Of a DNA stretch of 64,000 bases, positions 35,434-48,500 are shown piece after piece. Both the position numbers and the translations under genes were made by a program. How positions within the stretch are numbered: position 1 is the first letter of the stretch; the number at the start of each line of letters is the position of its first letter. The notes beneath the pieces are model-generated. The model had not been told where the DNA came from, did no database searches, and saw only the letters and a program-made list of their open reading frames with translations. The stretch comes from Channa striata (lineage: Eukaryota > Chordata > Actinopteri > Anabantiformes > Channidae). The DNA lies in the NCBI GenBank assembly GCA_033026295.1, contig CM065182.1, positions 14,136,001 to 14,200,000 on the forward strand, read 5' to 3'.

Positions 35434-35440
35434 GTGAGGA

Positions 35441-38400
35441 AACTTATTCAGGAGTTGCGCTCATGAATCACACATGGACACATGCACCTGACAGTTTAAG
35501 ACAGTTTAAGGCTGATTTTGTGGTAATTACTGCTCTATGATTTCAAGTAAACATTGCTAATATAGGAATATGAATGCAATAATTCAGGATGTGTTTCACA
35601 GAACTCGTAAAGGAGCCTCTTCAGTATTAGGCTGGTAAATATTTAAGTAGTCATGTCAAAAAGATTCCTGGTTGTTTTTAGGTCTTTTCATGTTTCCACT
35701 TTTGTCCTGTAAACAATAATAGGCCCGCAATCCCAAAACAATAGGAAATCTAAACACTCTGACCCTAAATGCTTTTCTTCATCACATATTGATTGAACTG
35801 CAGTCAATGACTGAACCCACCAGTTATTCATCAATCATTTAGTACATGTCACTATGATGTTCATCCGTTTTTTTTTCCCTTTTGCATCCTGCCACAGCAG
35901 TTGGTACAAAATATCAGGCATTTAATAACAAAAAACATGTACAAGCAATCATTTACAATCACAGGTGCATTTGAGGGGACTGTTAAAGTTTGGATCTTTT
36001 ACAGGAGGAGAGCTGCTAGTGCATGTGAATCATAGTGGTGACACCAAATCATCCAGTAGCTCTGTTTCTTTCAGAAGGTGCTCATCCTTTTCAGTTCTGT
36101 GAATGCATAATCTATTAAAGTACTACTTAATTTACCAGCCATTAAATCACATAATATTTATAATATCTATAATGTTTCACACAAAAGAACTCTGTTGACC
36201 AAACAGGCCAATGAATTATACACAAAAAATCTGACATAAGTGCTTTATTTCAGCTTTTGAAGATTGTTTCGAGGTGTGACACACTGTAGATCTATGACCC
36301 AGTCTGACCATTTTCTACACCTTGTCTTTAAGGAGAAGTTAGCAATATTTAGAAAATAGTCTTATTCTATTTCTTGCAGAGAGTTTAGAACATAGCAATC
36401 ACATCTGCACACATCTGCTTAAAAAGACAATTTGCTGTTACCATTGGTTGGCCAGGACCAGCAACTTCCTGGAGTCTCTGCTGGTTGCTTGGCAACTGGT
36501 CTTGACCAAGCAACAGTTCAGCACATAACCCTGTATTAAACGGTGAGAACTAATGGTATATAACGTGTTAATTAGTGAGATTTACATGTGCTGCTGTTTC
36601 CTCTCTTTTCCAGTCCATATGCTTAGCCTGCAGATGCAAGAGTGCTAGCCATACAATGTCTAACTTCCAGCAAGGAAACAAAGGCATCAGCCAAAATGTT
36701 GAACTTTTCTTTTTAATTTCAGTGTCTGTCTCAGGTCTCTGTTACTAAATTGCAAATTATTAGATACAAAATTTATCTAAAACCCCAAATGAGTAGGGAA
36801 CTATTTTAACTATTCAACTAGCTAATAGGGAAATAGCAAAACAGAATTTACAGGAAAGGATCAATACACTTCCTGTTAAGGATGAATAATTGGAAAATAT
36901 ATTAAAAAATAGCATACATGATCACTGACTCATGTAAACCCAGAATCAGTCATGTGTGCAATAATCAAAGTCAAGTTTCACACACAGTCTCATACCTATA
37001 CATTATCTCTACCAATATTTGACACTTTGTTAACCACAGTCAAACATTATGGTTTGAAATTCTCTATAAAATTCTCAAGCTCTGCAGATCAGCTGTGTCT
37101 CCAAGTATGTGTACAAATTTTTGAGCTGACATTCTTCAGGTGCCTCTACAAAACAGACTCCAATTAATGTCAAGATTTTCACTGAAGTTCTTTACTGAAT
37201 GAACATCAACACGTATAATCACATTGAGAGTGTTGTTGTGTACTGTACCTCCTCGGGCTAGTCACTATTTTGTCCACCGCAGTAAATGATTTGTTGACTA
37301 TTAAAACTGAAGTGATTCTTGACTTGGATTATTTTCCTTTTAAGTGTAAAATTCAAACAAATTCCATTTTGGCTGTAATGATGATCAGTCATTAGAGAAA
37401 AGTCACTTTTGAACACAGTGAGTGTTGTCCAGCTGTAGTTTTGAGTTTACTTACAGTAGATAGGGCCCACCAATTATTTTTGTTAATACAATCTCCAGCT
37501 GAGCTCACTGGTCAAGCTGAAATGCTTCAGGCATGTAGTTGATCATTTGCACCATTTATACCCCGATTTTCATCCTAATCATCTTATCCTGTGCAGCATG
37601 TTATGTGCTGATAGAGTGACCAAAAATGACTCTGAAAGTTACACACATTTTTACGCTGAGACAGCTTGAGGTGCAAGAATTGTGACTCTAATGGGCTGTA
37701 ATACATCTACTAATTACAGCGTGCTTGTCAGGCCAATTCAGCACAACCTGAGGTTTAAGGCTTTAACATAAACCACAGCATTAATTCTATAACATCACAG
37801 GAAATTGAGTGAACACGCTCAACAGGCAAAACACCACAAATGCTCTTGTTTCATGGCACCGAGACTCTCAGCAGCAGAGGTGGTTGTGGTTTAGCCGACA
37901 GTTCACATAAGGACATAAACATCATCCGTAAATGATGTGGTGAAGGATTCTGAAGACCCATCATGCTGGAAGTGGAGGAGGGTGATTAGCCATGCTCAGG
38001 GCTGATGATGATGGAAAGAGTGTGACTGATGGGTCATCAGGTCAGTGGGATGGAGGGCAGACGTACACACACAGAACATGGGAGGTTGAGTGCGGGGTTA
38101 AAGGAGGTGCCTTGATTACACAACGTGGTAGACGAGCACAGCGACTGTGCTGTGGCGCACCAGTACTACAGCATGAACACAAACTCCAAACCTGATCACA
38201 TGTATTTGTCATTTCAGACTGGCCTCGGCTCTTTTTTATGGATTTTTTAGTCAGGCAGTAAAATAATATTGATGTGTAATACCAACATTGTATACATAAC
38301 GCATTGTGCTAAATAGGTAAATTATTAATTTCATAGGACTGCTGTTGTCTCATATTTCATTGCACGCTGTACTATGACATTTATGACTATTTACCTGTAA

Positions 38401-41400
38401 ATATATCATAAGTTTTCATCACGACTGAAATGAAACATTGGGTTCAAGTGCCTTAATGACTGAAATAGAAGCTCAAAGACTTGTCACACCATTTTCTGCT
38501 AAAATCCAAATAAAACCTGTGCTAACTTAAAAGTCCAAGCCACTTGTCGAATTCTCAATATTTTATTAAAAAACAATAAGTGTAGGTGTCACCACAGTAT
38601 CGTTATGCTGTAGGTGTTACTGGGAATACCGCAAAGCAAGTCAGAACCAGCCATGAAAATCAATGTGTCACATCCATGATATCAAGATCATCAACACTTA
38701 AAAATGCAGCAACTGAAAAAAAATGCTTCTTCTCATTAGACTTCTTTTTAAAAAATTGGTGTCATCAGCAGGTCAGCTACCGTGAAGCTGGTAAAAAAAA
38801 AAAAAAATGGCTGAATTATGTGTTTACAGGCGATCAGTGATATATTTGAAACTGTTTTTGTGAGGCACGATTGCCAACTTCAGTCACTTTGTAGTTGGCT
38901 TGAGATCTCATTTAGTGTAGCTATTGATAATGTTCCAATTCATTAATTATGTGGAATGCTGAAGTCTGTTAGCACATTTACTGTATTTAGATCATTGATG
39001 AAGTAGTTGGATCAGAGCTTGATATTCTCCCAGGCTATGATTAATGAATAAATAGTGTTGTTGTACAAGTAGCTACCCAGATTCTAAATGCACAGCTGCC
39101 ATTGAAGCTCAACTGAAATAATGGCCCATTGAAATATGACAGAAAAAGCATCTTTAACATTAAGGTATTCATAAGTAATCACTTAAGCCACAGAAATCCC
39201 CACGTATCACTCTGATGATTTGTAGTGCTGTAATTCATTCAGCTACAACTCAGCCGAGAGACGCAGTCGTTGTGGAGATGCTTTTGGGAAACCGGACCCT
39301 GGTCAGTGCTGTAGTGGGAGAAACTGAAACTATGGGGCTGAGGGGCTGCGGAGCTGGCTCTGGTTCACTGGCGCCACATCCCCCTGAGCTGGTGAGAATG
39401 TGGGGGCTGTGCTCTTGCCTTTGAAGCTTTACCTCCCACTAATTCTGGCCTTCCAATTTCCACACACTGCACAGACACCCCCCTCCATCCTCTTCCCTCC
39501 CTTTCCCTTTGTTTCCCTTATAAGGACTGGCCCGGCCATTTCCTCAGCTTTTCTGTGGGAGGTGGTATGCTTGTTTGTGAACATGGACAGGTCAGGAGAA
39601 TAGCAGCATAGTTTTCCTTTTCATAGATGAGCAGCCACAGGAATCTTACGCTAAAAGCCTGTGGACGCATGGATCCCTGTCCATTGGACAGTCTCCCACC
39701 ACTAGGCTCACTAGTCTAGTGAGCTGTCTTCCCAAGCCTGACTACTCTATTTGAACTCAAATTTCACAAGATTATTTTACACTGCAGGTTGGGTCTTTGA
39801 AAAGAATGGGAAACATTTTTTTTGACACACTTAATCAATGTAATCAGAAGTTAATCAAATAATTTTCTTAGTTTAGTTTCTAGGCCTTTGGAAACATTTT
39901 CACAGGCTTCCCAGATTAGGAATACGGCTAATAATAAGAGACAAGCTTACACAACCAGATCAATGAGCATGTAATTATTAATCAATAAATGCAAAATGTC
40001 TTAAATAGCTAAACTGCAGACATTAATATTGTTTTAACCATTTATGTTAATTGACACATGTAATTTTAGAATATAATAATAAAGTTTAAAATCATCAGCT
40101 GCTCACTGTGTACAACAAACACTTCACCATGAACTAAAAACTGGTCAATGTTGATATAAGTCCACAACACAGAGACTCTGTCTGACCACAGCGATTATTC
40201 ATGAAAATGTTTTATATAAAACTACTTATTTATATGTTTAAATATTTAAATGAAGTTTTAAGTGAAAAATATACCTTTAACTGGAGTTGGCCAAAAGGCC
40301 AAATGAAATCTTTCGGGTGAGGTTTTAAAATTAATATAAAATAGAAAAGGGCTCCTTTGCCATTTAGTTTATTGAAGTCCTCTGCACAGTTAAATTAATT
40401 TGATTTTATTAGATTTAAATATCAAGATTAGGCTCCATATGGTGTAATTCTTTTTCTTTGCTAACCAATCAGAGAAACACTTGGGGAGCAGGTTCTTCAA
40501 ACTGATGTGTTAAAAGAAGAAGCAGGGACAAAATTAAACAAATTAGAGCATGAGATTTTCTGAGGTTAGCTTTTAATTTAATAGAAGCATATATTTATCA
40601 GTGTTTTCTGTGCCTGTTGAAGAATTAGTTATCTAAAACACATTTCTGTGTGCATTATTGTGTTTCTACATGTTTCTATTACTGAAGAGCAGGTAATCTC
40701 ACAAATCCATTGATGAACAAAATCAATCTTCCTGACGACCATCAGTCGACTTCATTACTTCCATATGTTCATATTAACAGCATATAGACCTTTATTTGTC
40801 AAATTAGTAAACAATTTTCCTTATTGCAATGTCTACGTTTTTACTCTGCTTAGTCCGTTTGTCTTGGGGTGTGAGTTTCCCTCGGACATCTAAACTTCAC
40901 AAAAACAACACAGCTAATTCTGTGACAAGAGTCACTCGTACTATCACCTGCCGCTTCCCCCAGCTTTACCAAGCTTTAGAGCTAGTTTAGGCTTGTTGTG
41001 GAGCTGTCAAGCTCACAATGTCAGCATTTCGGTTCAACCCCGCTGCTCTCATCGAGGCATTTACAGTTGCACAAGGCAGCTGGCTTGAATAAAAAAGCCT
41101 TAAAATCCCACTGCACACTACCTGCTCAGGATTACACGACACAGTTAATCACTCACTGCTTGGATTGGAGATCTACGCAACTGAAAAGCCAAATATTTCC
41201 CGTGCGCATGTGGTACAGACTATGCAGAACTACACCTTAAGTGAACAGAAGTTCAGCTGCTCGTAAATAATGATGCTCTTTACTGGATGTGTAAAGTGCA
41301 TCATATCGGCTGTACTTGTTGCATTCACAACTTGCTACTGCTGCCCTGAAATGACACCACAAATCAGCTGTGATGAAATGTTTTGGTTTTTCTTGCATTT

Positions 41401-41524
41401 CATTCTTGCCCAACAACTAACCTATACAGAGAAATCTTCCTCTCGTGTGTTTTAGTCTTGTGTTCAGGTGATTATTGATGAGTTATTCACACACTTTTCT
41501 TCTCTTCCTGTGTAAAGATTCCAG
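35441..41524 (+). other. cxxc5: Presumed 5' intron of cxxc5
   Basis: AT-rich, without recognisable exons. It includes a teleost interspersed repeat (about 36320-36640) and adjacent small inverted repeats at 39679-39724. If cxxc5 transcription begins in the CpG block, this is its first intron. Confidence 0.45.
36320..36640 (-). repeat. Teleost non-autonomous interspersed repeat
   Basis: Read on the minus strand, the phrases ATCTCACTAATTAACACGTT, AGGGTTATGTGCTGAAC and CCAGGAAGTTGCTGGTC recall a repeat very common in percomorph fish. The plus-strand CTTATTCTATTTCTTGCAGA at 36361 belongs to the other part of the same family. Recognition is from memory; the boundaries are approximate. Confidence 0.5.
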
Positions 41525-41741
41525 ATGGCTCATGCAAAACAGTGGATGAGGGCTGAGTTGTAGCGTGGGCAGAAGGCTCCGGGGCCTGTCTGTTGTCGAC
41601 CAGCTGATCGGCCCGTCAAGGCGAGGCGCCACTCTCACCGGAGCACAGAACGGGCGGAGAGACGGTCTTTGCTCCCCCTCCTCGCTCACCCCTGCCCCCT
41701 TTCCACCCTCACCCCCTACCCAGTCACGTACATTCTGGACC
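41525..41741 (+). other. cxxc5: cxxc5 5' leader, start of the CXXC-coding exon
   Basis: A pyrimidine tract and TTCCAG (41519-41524) form a good acceptor just upstream. The leader opens with a 12-codon upstream frame (41525-41563, MAHAKQWMRAEL). The in-frame extension of the main frame back to 41565 has no ATG, so translation starts at 41742. Confidence 0.6.
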
Positions 41742-42536
41742 ATGTCTAGTGGACTGACGGAGGGGGGCCGGACAGAGGACCTGGAGCGGAGTAGCTGCAA
41801 ACAGGATCCCCCTGTTGTGGAGCGCAGGAACCGGAGTGGTATCATCAGTGAGCCCCTCAGTAAGAGCCTTAAGAACTCCCGCACCCTCTCCCAGTATACA
41901 GCAGTCTCCTCTGCCACCACCAATGGACACACGGACAATAGTGAGACTAAGAGCCACTCAGCCAAACCCCAGCCACCCCCACAGCCCCAGCCCACTGTCT
42001 CCACACTGACAGCCGCCAAGTTGGACCGGACCCTAGAACAGGTTCTGGAGGGACAGAATGGCCTGCTGCACTTTGCCCAGGCAGCAGCACTGTTAAAGCG
42101 GGCCGGTATGGAGCACATGCTCCTGCCTGGGGGCATGGGAGTGGGAGTTGGCGGTGGAGACGCAGGCTCGGGGGCTAGCGATTTGGAGGGTACGTCTGTC
42201 ACGGACGCCGTAGGTGGTCCTGTTGACTTCCCATATGGAGTAGGGGGTGGCTTCCCCTTCAACCCGGGGCTTTTCATCATGACGCCGGCTGGAGTGTTTC
42301 TGGCGGACAGCGCACTACACATGGCTGGCCTGGCTGAGTACCCAGTGCAGAGTGAGCTGGCCTCTGCTATCAACTCCGGTAAAAAGAAGCGAAAACGTTG
42401 CGGCATGTGCCCACCTTGCAGGCGGCGGATTAACTGCGAGCAATGCAGCAGCTGCCGGAATCGCAAAACAGGCCACCAGATCTGCAAGTTTCGCAAATGT
42501 GAGGAACTGAAGAAGAAGCCCTCTGCTGCTCTGGAG
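41742..42536 (+). CDS. cxxc5: cxxc5 coding exon 1 (residues 1-265)
   Basis: Contains the Ser/Pro-rich N-terminal region, a Gly-rich stretch (129-170), the conserved hydrophobic block and the whole CXXC finger, ending KKPSAALE at the donor GAG|GTAAGA. The frame continues only seven codons into the intron before a stop, so splicing is needed for the conserved tail. Confidence 0.95.
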
Positions 42537-45500
42537 GTAAGAAGGTGTTGGATATGATGTTGCGTTGCTTTTTAAGCCGTTCACTACAGTCTCCCAACAA
42601 GAGGCTTAAAGGTTGTAAATAGTTCTACAAGGATTTGGGTGTATTAACCAGTATCATACACGTTGTCTACGGTGTTTTCGACCAGAACATACGAAAAAAC
42701 GAAATAAAAACTAGAACTACTGGAGGTCCTTAAACTTGACAAACACATTTAATCTTCATACCAGAAGGTCTTTTGGTTCATACCTGAATGTCGTTCCCCT
42801 TTAAGGGAGGTTTAGGTGGGTGGGTGGGGGTTGTTGATGGCTCCACAGGCATGGAAATGACAGGTGGTGAGGAGTGCGATGGGTATGTGCAGGGTAAGCA
42901 TGCTCCGTGGGGTCTCTTTGATCTGTCCAACATACTCACACCATCACCCTGCCTGCGACTTTCAACTGCAAGGCTAATTCTCTAACTAAAACACGAGACT
43001 GTTTATGTTTCTTACATACCGCCTAAGTTCCTTTTCATTGGAGCATTTTCTGTTTGGTCACATGTGCATCCTCCCTATGTGTGCACATGTTGATCTTAAA
43101 GCCATGTAAAAAAAATAAATGTGCGTGAATGCAAAGTGGCAGCACTTGTGAATATGTGTACATTATGGGTTTGTGTGTAAGTGTGCACTTGTGTGTGTGT
43201 GTGTGAATGTAACAAGGTCCTTCCAGCCAAAGAGCTGTCATCTGGAGCACCAGGTGTCAGAGTGGCACACGTGTCCTCCTTTAGCTGCTGCTGTCCTTCT
43301 CCCCGGTGACACTCCTGCTCACTTAAATGGCTATCCAAACTTCCTGTCCGCCACCTTCACCGCACTAACTCCAGCAGTGCTGACAGAATGGCTATTCATA
43401 AAATCAAATTCAACAGATGTTCCATTTCAAAAGAATTAAACTTTTGTGATCAATGGATAATAGTGTCACTTTGGCATTACGTAATAAATTGATGGATATG
43501 CAACACAGCATGAGCATGAAATAGTGGAGAGGCCTCTAGTCTAATTGACCTAAACTGTATCTGTGTTTCAAACTGCTAATGGCTTTACTTCTTTCTCTTT
43601 CTGATGTTAATTGAGGGTGACAGCTTGGCCTCATGTTTGTAGGCTTGCAGCCCTATGTGCCGACTTTGGCGATCCACAGAGAAATGTTCCTTAAAGGGAT
43701 GGTTTGGTTAGTGGGGAATTTTGAAAGCTCAGAAAACTTCTGTTATTTTCTTTTCTGAGTTTAGTTTGAAGATGAATGTAAAATTAAACCAGCGTAGCTT
43801 AGTAAGCAGTCGTGAAACCACAACTCATCCAATGTGATAAAAGTAAAAGTTGAACACACAGGCACAAGCCACAAACATGCATATAATTTGCATTGAAGTA
43901 AATGAGCTAAAACTGTCAGAAACTGACACTGTGTAAACTTTGGGGGTTCACGAGGGGGTCATTGGTTATTGTGACTGGAGAAAAAAATGACTTTCTCACC
44001 TGTTGCAAATCCGACTGATGTGTTTGGACATCAGCATGTTGGTTTTCAGAGTTTTATTGTTCAGTTGCAAATTGATAAGAGGCATCATTTGTCTCTGTTG
44101 ATGATTCACCAAAATGGCGAGTGTGTCAGCTTGCTATGTAGGTGGTACAACTCAATGTCTGTAACAGAAAGCAATTTAATTTTAATTTATGATTTGCAAA
44201 TGATGTTGTCATGGCAAGTTAGCCTACTACCAGTCGTTCACACCAATGATGCCAAAACCAGGGGGTTTTGAATATTAATGAATGTTGATGTCGATATAGG
44301 TCATCGTGCTGCTTGTAACGTCACAGTCACAGTGCTTATGTTGCCAGTGGCCACCACATATGAAAGAAACCCCAGGGTACCATAAAGCTGCCAAGGCTGC
44401 AACTACAAAGCGTAATAGCAGTGTGATTATTGACTTTAGTAACTGTATGTGCTGTAACTACCTTGCACAATTTATTTTGCTTTTGACATCTAAGAGTTTG
44501 CACTATTTACTAATTTATTTAATGTGTCTGTCAAATAATTTTCCTCTTTTTGAGTCAGAAATGAAAAGGTCAATCTCTGGTTGCTAATCAGCATAAAGTT
44601 TGCATACGTTTGGAGTAACGAGTAGTGTTAAGTGGTAATATGAGTGTTTTTAAAAGTTGGTATTCATTCCTGGTGGCGTTTGCAGAACATCAGTGTGCTC
44701 TTTATTGTCAAAAGCAGACTAAAAAAAAAAAACAGGTGTCAGGCATAAAGTGTGTCCATGCACTAGTCCTACAGGCAACTGATACAACATGACCTTTTCA
44801 TATGTTTTAATAATTTTAGCCAAACTGTTGGTTATGTTACATAGTCTTTGTACAAATAGAACTGGGTTTTGACTCATTCGCTGGTCAGGGTCTAATTAAT
44901 TAACAGAACAGTTGAATTGTTTTCAAGCAACATATGAACAGTGACATAATAGAAACAATGATCTGGTGTCTTCCTCAGAACGGAATGATAAAGTCAATCA
45001 CCTGTCGATTTAAAACATCACAAATTCTTTGCCAAACAAGACAGACAAAATATAAAATCACCCAGCACGTAAATGGCATTCATCTTAAAACGAGACAAGC
45101 ATTCCTATTCAGTCAGGAATCTATCCAAGAGGTCTTCAACCCGTTATGTTTTTCACCAAATGTGATTTGTTTCGCAGAATCAACTTTTGTTCTCCAATAC
45201 CGAGCCCTTTCAGATGTGTATTTTTTAATTAAGCCTGTTTTTATTTGTCCTTGTGCAGTCTCACACTAAATCTCCCATTAGGAATCTTATAGCTGCCTCA
45301 AATGTTATTAAATCAAGCCTTTCTTATTGAGTAGGTGACTAAATGAGAAATTACAGCCTGGACCTCGTTGTGAGGGAGCATGATGTCCTCGGTAACGTCA
45401 GAGGGTGAGATTTGTGCAGGATATGCAGCATCAGGAGAGAAAGTGGAGTCAGCAGTAATTTAAACTGTCAATAACGAGTACATGATGTAAGATTGTCACC

Positions 45501-48500
45501 TACAATATACATTGTAATTGTCGGTACACAAGGCTTCTTTAATAAAAAATTGCGCTTCCCATCAGTGCCCTTAATACATATTCAGGCAGACGTGAGCAAC
45601 ACCTGTGTCTGGCTTTCCACAGTGAACTGCAGTGAGCCTCAGCTGTAGCTCACACAGCCCCTGAGTGTCACATTCCCCCTCCAATCTAAGGCAGAGCGAC
45701 ACATCCCCGTCTGCTGCGGCTGTTAGACTCAGCGCACATTCTCTAAAGGGGCATGACGTCTTATTTAGCATGTGTCTCGCGGTCACTTTGTCAGATGGTT
45801 TTGACTGCTTTTCATCATGTCAGTGTGTGCACGCAGATGCGAGCGAAAAGACTGGAAGAAATGTCTCGGCTTTATTTTACCGCGTTTGCATGAAAGCTCC
45901 TACTTGTGTGTTTGCGCGGCTGCGAGCGCGTACGCGTTGGTACACAAGTGCAGTCCAGCAGCAGCGTGCTTATTTTAAGGGTGTTGACGGTTTCCATTGA
46001 AAGCTCATGGCAGCTCAAAGAGGAGCATAAAATTGGCAAGTGAGGGGGAGTTAGCATGCTGAGGCCTTTGCCACCTCATAGCTCACTGGCTGAAGATGTC
46101 TGGATTTATTCTGGGAATGCTACATTTGAGAGAAATAAGTGGGAAGGAAGTTCCTTTCTGCTCTGTGTCTGAATACCCTCCAGTGGTGTCAGTCTCTGCA
46201 ATGCTGTTCAACACAGAGCGAAAGAAGGCGAGTCAGGGTTAGGAAGTTGTAGTGTACCTTTTTTTTTGCTTGTATGTCACTGTATTACATTCAGGGTGTA
46301 CTGTACAAGTGGGTTGGTAATATTTGGAAATAGCTGATGTTGAGACAGGAGCTTAGTTTTTGTCTTGGCGTACTTATAGAACAATATGCTTTGTCCTCAA
46401 AACATCATTGGTTGTGTCAAAGATACTTCTGTCATTGGAGATGGCCAAAACCTGAACAGACCCTTGTTGCCCATTGGGGCCCGCTTGCCAGTATAAGACT
46501 TGTGTGTGTAGCTTATTCCCTCGTGGTGTTTCCTGCCTCCTAGACACCGTACACCAGACCGTCAGGACAGAAGAGACTCATGCAAACTGACAGGCATGCG
46601 GACTGACACCGAGACACATGGATGTGTGGGCAAGTTGCTGGGCAGACAGAGGGACAAGTTGGATTGGACAGAAGAGACTAAAAGACAAAAGGGGAAAGGC
46701 TGGGCAGCGCGAGCGTTGTACTGTAGACAGAGATCCGGATTAAGCAAGCGGGTTCTCCATCAAAGGGAGACAGACATCCCCTAATCGAACGGAGATTTTG
46801 TCATTTTTCCATTCAGACGATTTGTCTAGAGTTCTATGTTACTTTTGTTTTCAATGTTCATCAACATGCAAATACAGTCGTAATTGAAACTGAAGCAATT
46901 AATGTGTGTGACCATATCATGTATGAACGTAGCCAATTATAACCTATATACCCATGTTCTTGTTTGACAGGTGCTCACAGGGCAGTAAAGGCTTGAGTAT
47001 TTCAATTCGTAAATTTCTCCACCATCAGCTCTAACATGCTAAAGACTAGAGCTCCAAAAAGTAGTTGATTATCTGGCCACAAGAAAAATTAATCTGCTAT
47101 TTTGATGTTTAGATGTTAATCTATAGAAATGCACCATGTTTCCTGATTCCAGCCTCTAAATGTGATGATTTGTTTTTGAACTTTTAGGCAGATGTCAATG
47201 TGGCCTGTGAAAATCTGAGAATGCCATATTTTTCATATTTATTTATTAAACAATGAATAAATTAATTAAGAAAATAATCAACAAAGAAATTAATAAAAAA
47301 AATAATGAATGGTTGCAGGTCATGTATAATTAAATAAACACGAGAGTCATTCATTGAACATATGTACGTGTGTGTGTGCGAAGGCTGTTGTTTGCTCTCG
47401 TCTAGTAAGAGAAATCATATCAGTGTATTTACATATCAATCATGATTGACTCCCGGAAAGGAGAGCAGGCTTAAAAAAATGCTGTATCCCTTCAGCCAGA
47501 CAAACATGAGTGTTCGTGCCAACTAGAGGTCATTTGTGTTTTGATTCCGTTGTTTTAAAGGTTTTCTGTTCTGCTCCTCGTTGAAAAGCAGACAGTGTTA
47601 CAGCCCACATACGATACTGTATGCGGAGATGCTTTGCGTTCATTGTGTCAGGCTTTTTTTTTTCTTGTGGGTATCCATAAGGGAATCCTCACAATAGTTG
47701 ATGATAAAGCCATGAAAACAATACCCAGAAGTGCTGCCCTGAGGCAAACATTGCATTCATAATGGTATAAACTGCCAGAAATTTGCATCAGGAACTTGTA
47801 CGGTAACAACACGCACTGTACTCCACTGTAAGTTATGGTGGATTTAACCAAACAGCTTGTCCTAAAAACCAAGGATGTTTCCTTCACTCGCCTTTGTTTG
47901 TGCTATGCTAAGACAAATGTGCTCACCCTGCTTGAAAAAACACGTCCATCGATTTTAGTGATTGGCCACTTCACACCCACAGATTCCGTCTGTTTGAACC
48001 TGTGCAATCAGTGTTGGGGAAGGATGGGTTTTTCTATTCCTGAGCTGCTGCCATTTTCCATTGATTGCACATGTTTGATAATGAGGAAAATAGCATTTAC
48101 GGTCCAATCAAGGGATGTGTTGTTTTTCTTCCCACACATTACGTCATGGTCAGTCCTGCCCTTCCCAGGGTTCTGACAGCTGTGGCAGCACCAGATGTTG
48201 CTGTCCACCGTCTGTCTTCTTAACAGCTGAGTGCGGCAGAAAGGTCATCACATCGATGGAGCCAATGATACTTAACACGCTGACCGTAAATAGTTTGAGC
48301 AATATTTAGCTTCTTTTTAAATGTGCACATTGCACCGTGTTCTCTATTGTATTATATGCTACGGTGTGTTCATATACTATAAGTTTAGATGAGGTCATAT
48401 AATTTTGCAGCACCATCAAACCTGAGATCTTTGGGAAACTGATAAGAAGTTGAGAGTCTGACGTGAACGTGCACATACACACACACATCAACTGTGAACA

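Larger units (their letters stand above)
33050..35440 (+). promoter_or_regulatory. cxxc5: CpG-rich block, candidate cxxc5 promoter and non-coding first exon
   Basis: GC content and CpG density are high for about 2.4 kb, the longest such block in the window. It lies about 6 kb upstream of the cxxc5 leader exon and on the side expected for its promoter. It includes a CT tract (about 33176-33202), an AC microsatellite (33514-33537), a GT run (35162-35179) and a CRE palindrome (35426-35433). None of the frames crossing it resembles a known protein. The strand and link to cxxc5 are inferred from position. Confidence 0.45.

Noticed and set aside
41565..41741. N-terminal extension of cxxc5 from 41565
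   Set aside because: The codon at 41565 is GTG and the stretch has no ATG. The 59 extra residues do not match CXXC5, while the ATG at 41742 has good context and gives the expected MSS start.
41483..42496. 337-codon minus-strand open frame
   Set aside because: It is exactly antisense to the GC-rich cxxc5 coding exon and has no recognisable domain; such shadow frames are expected opposite GC-rich coding DNA.
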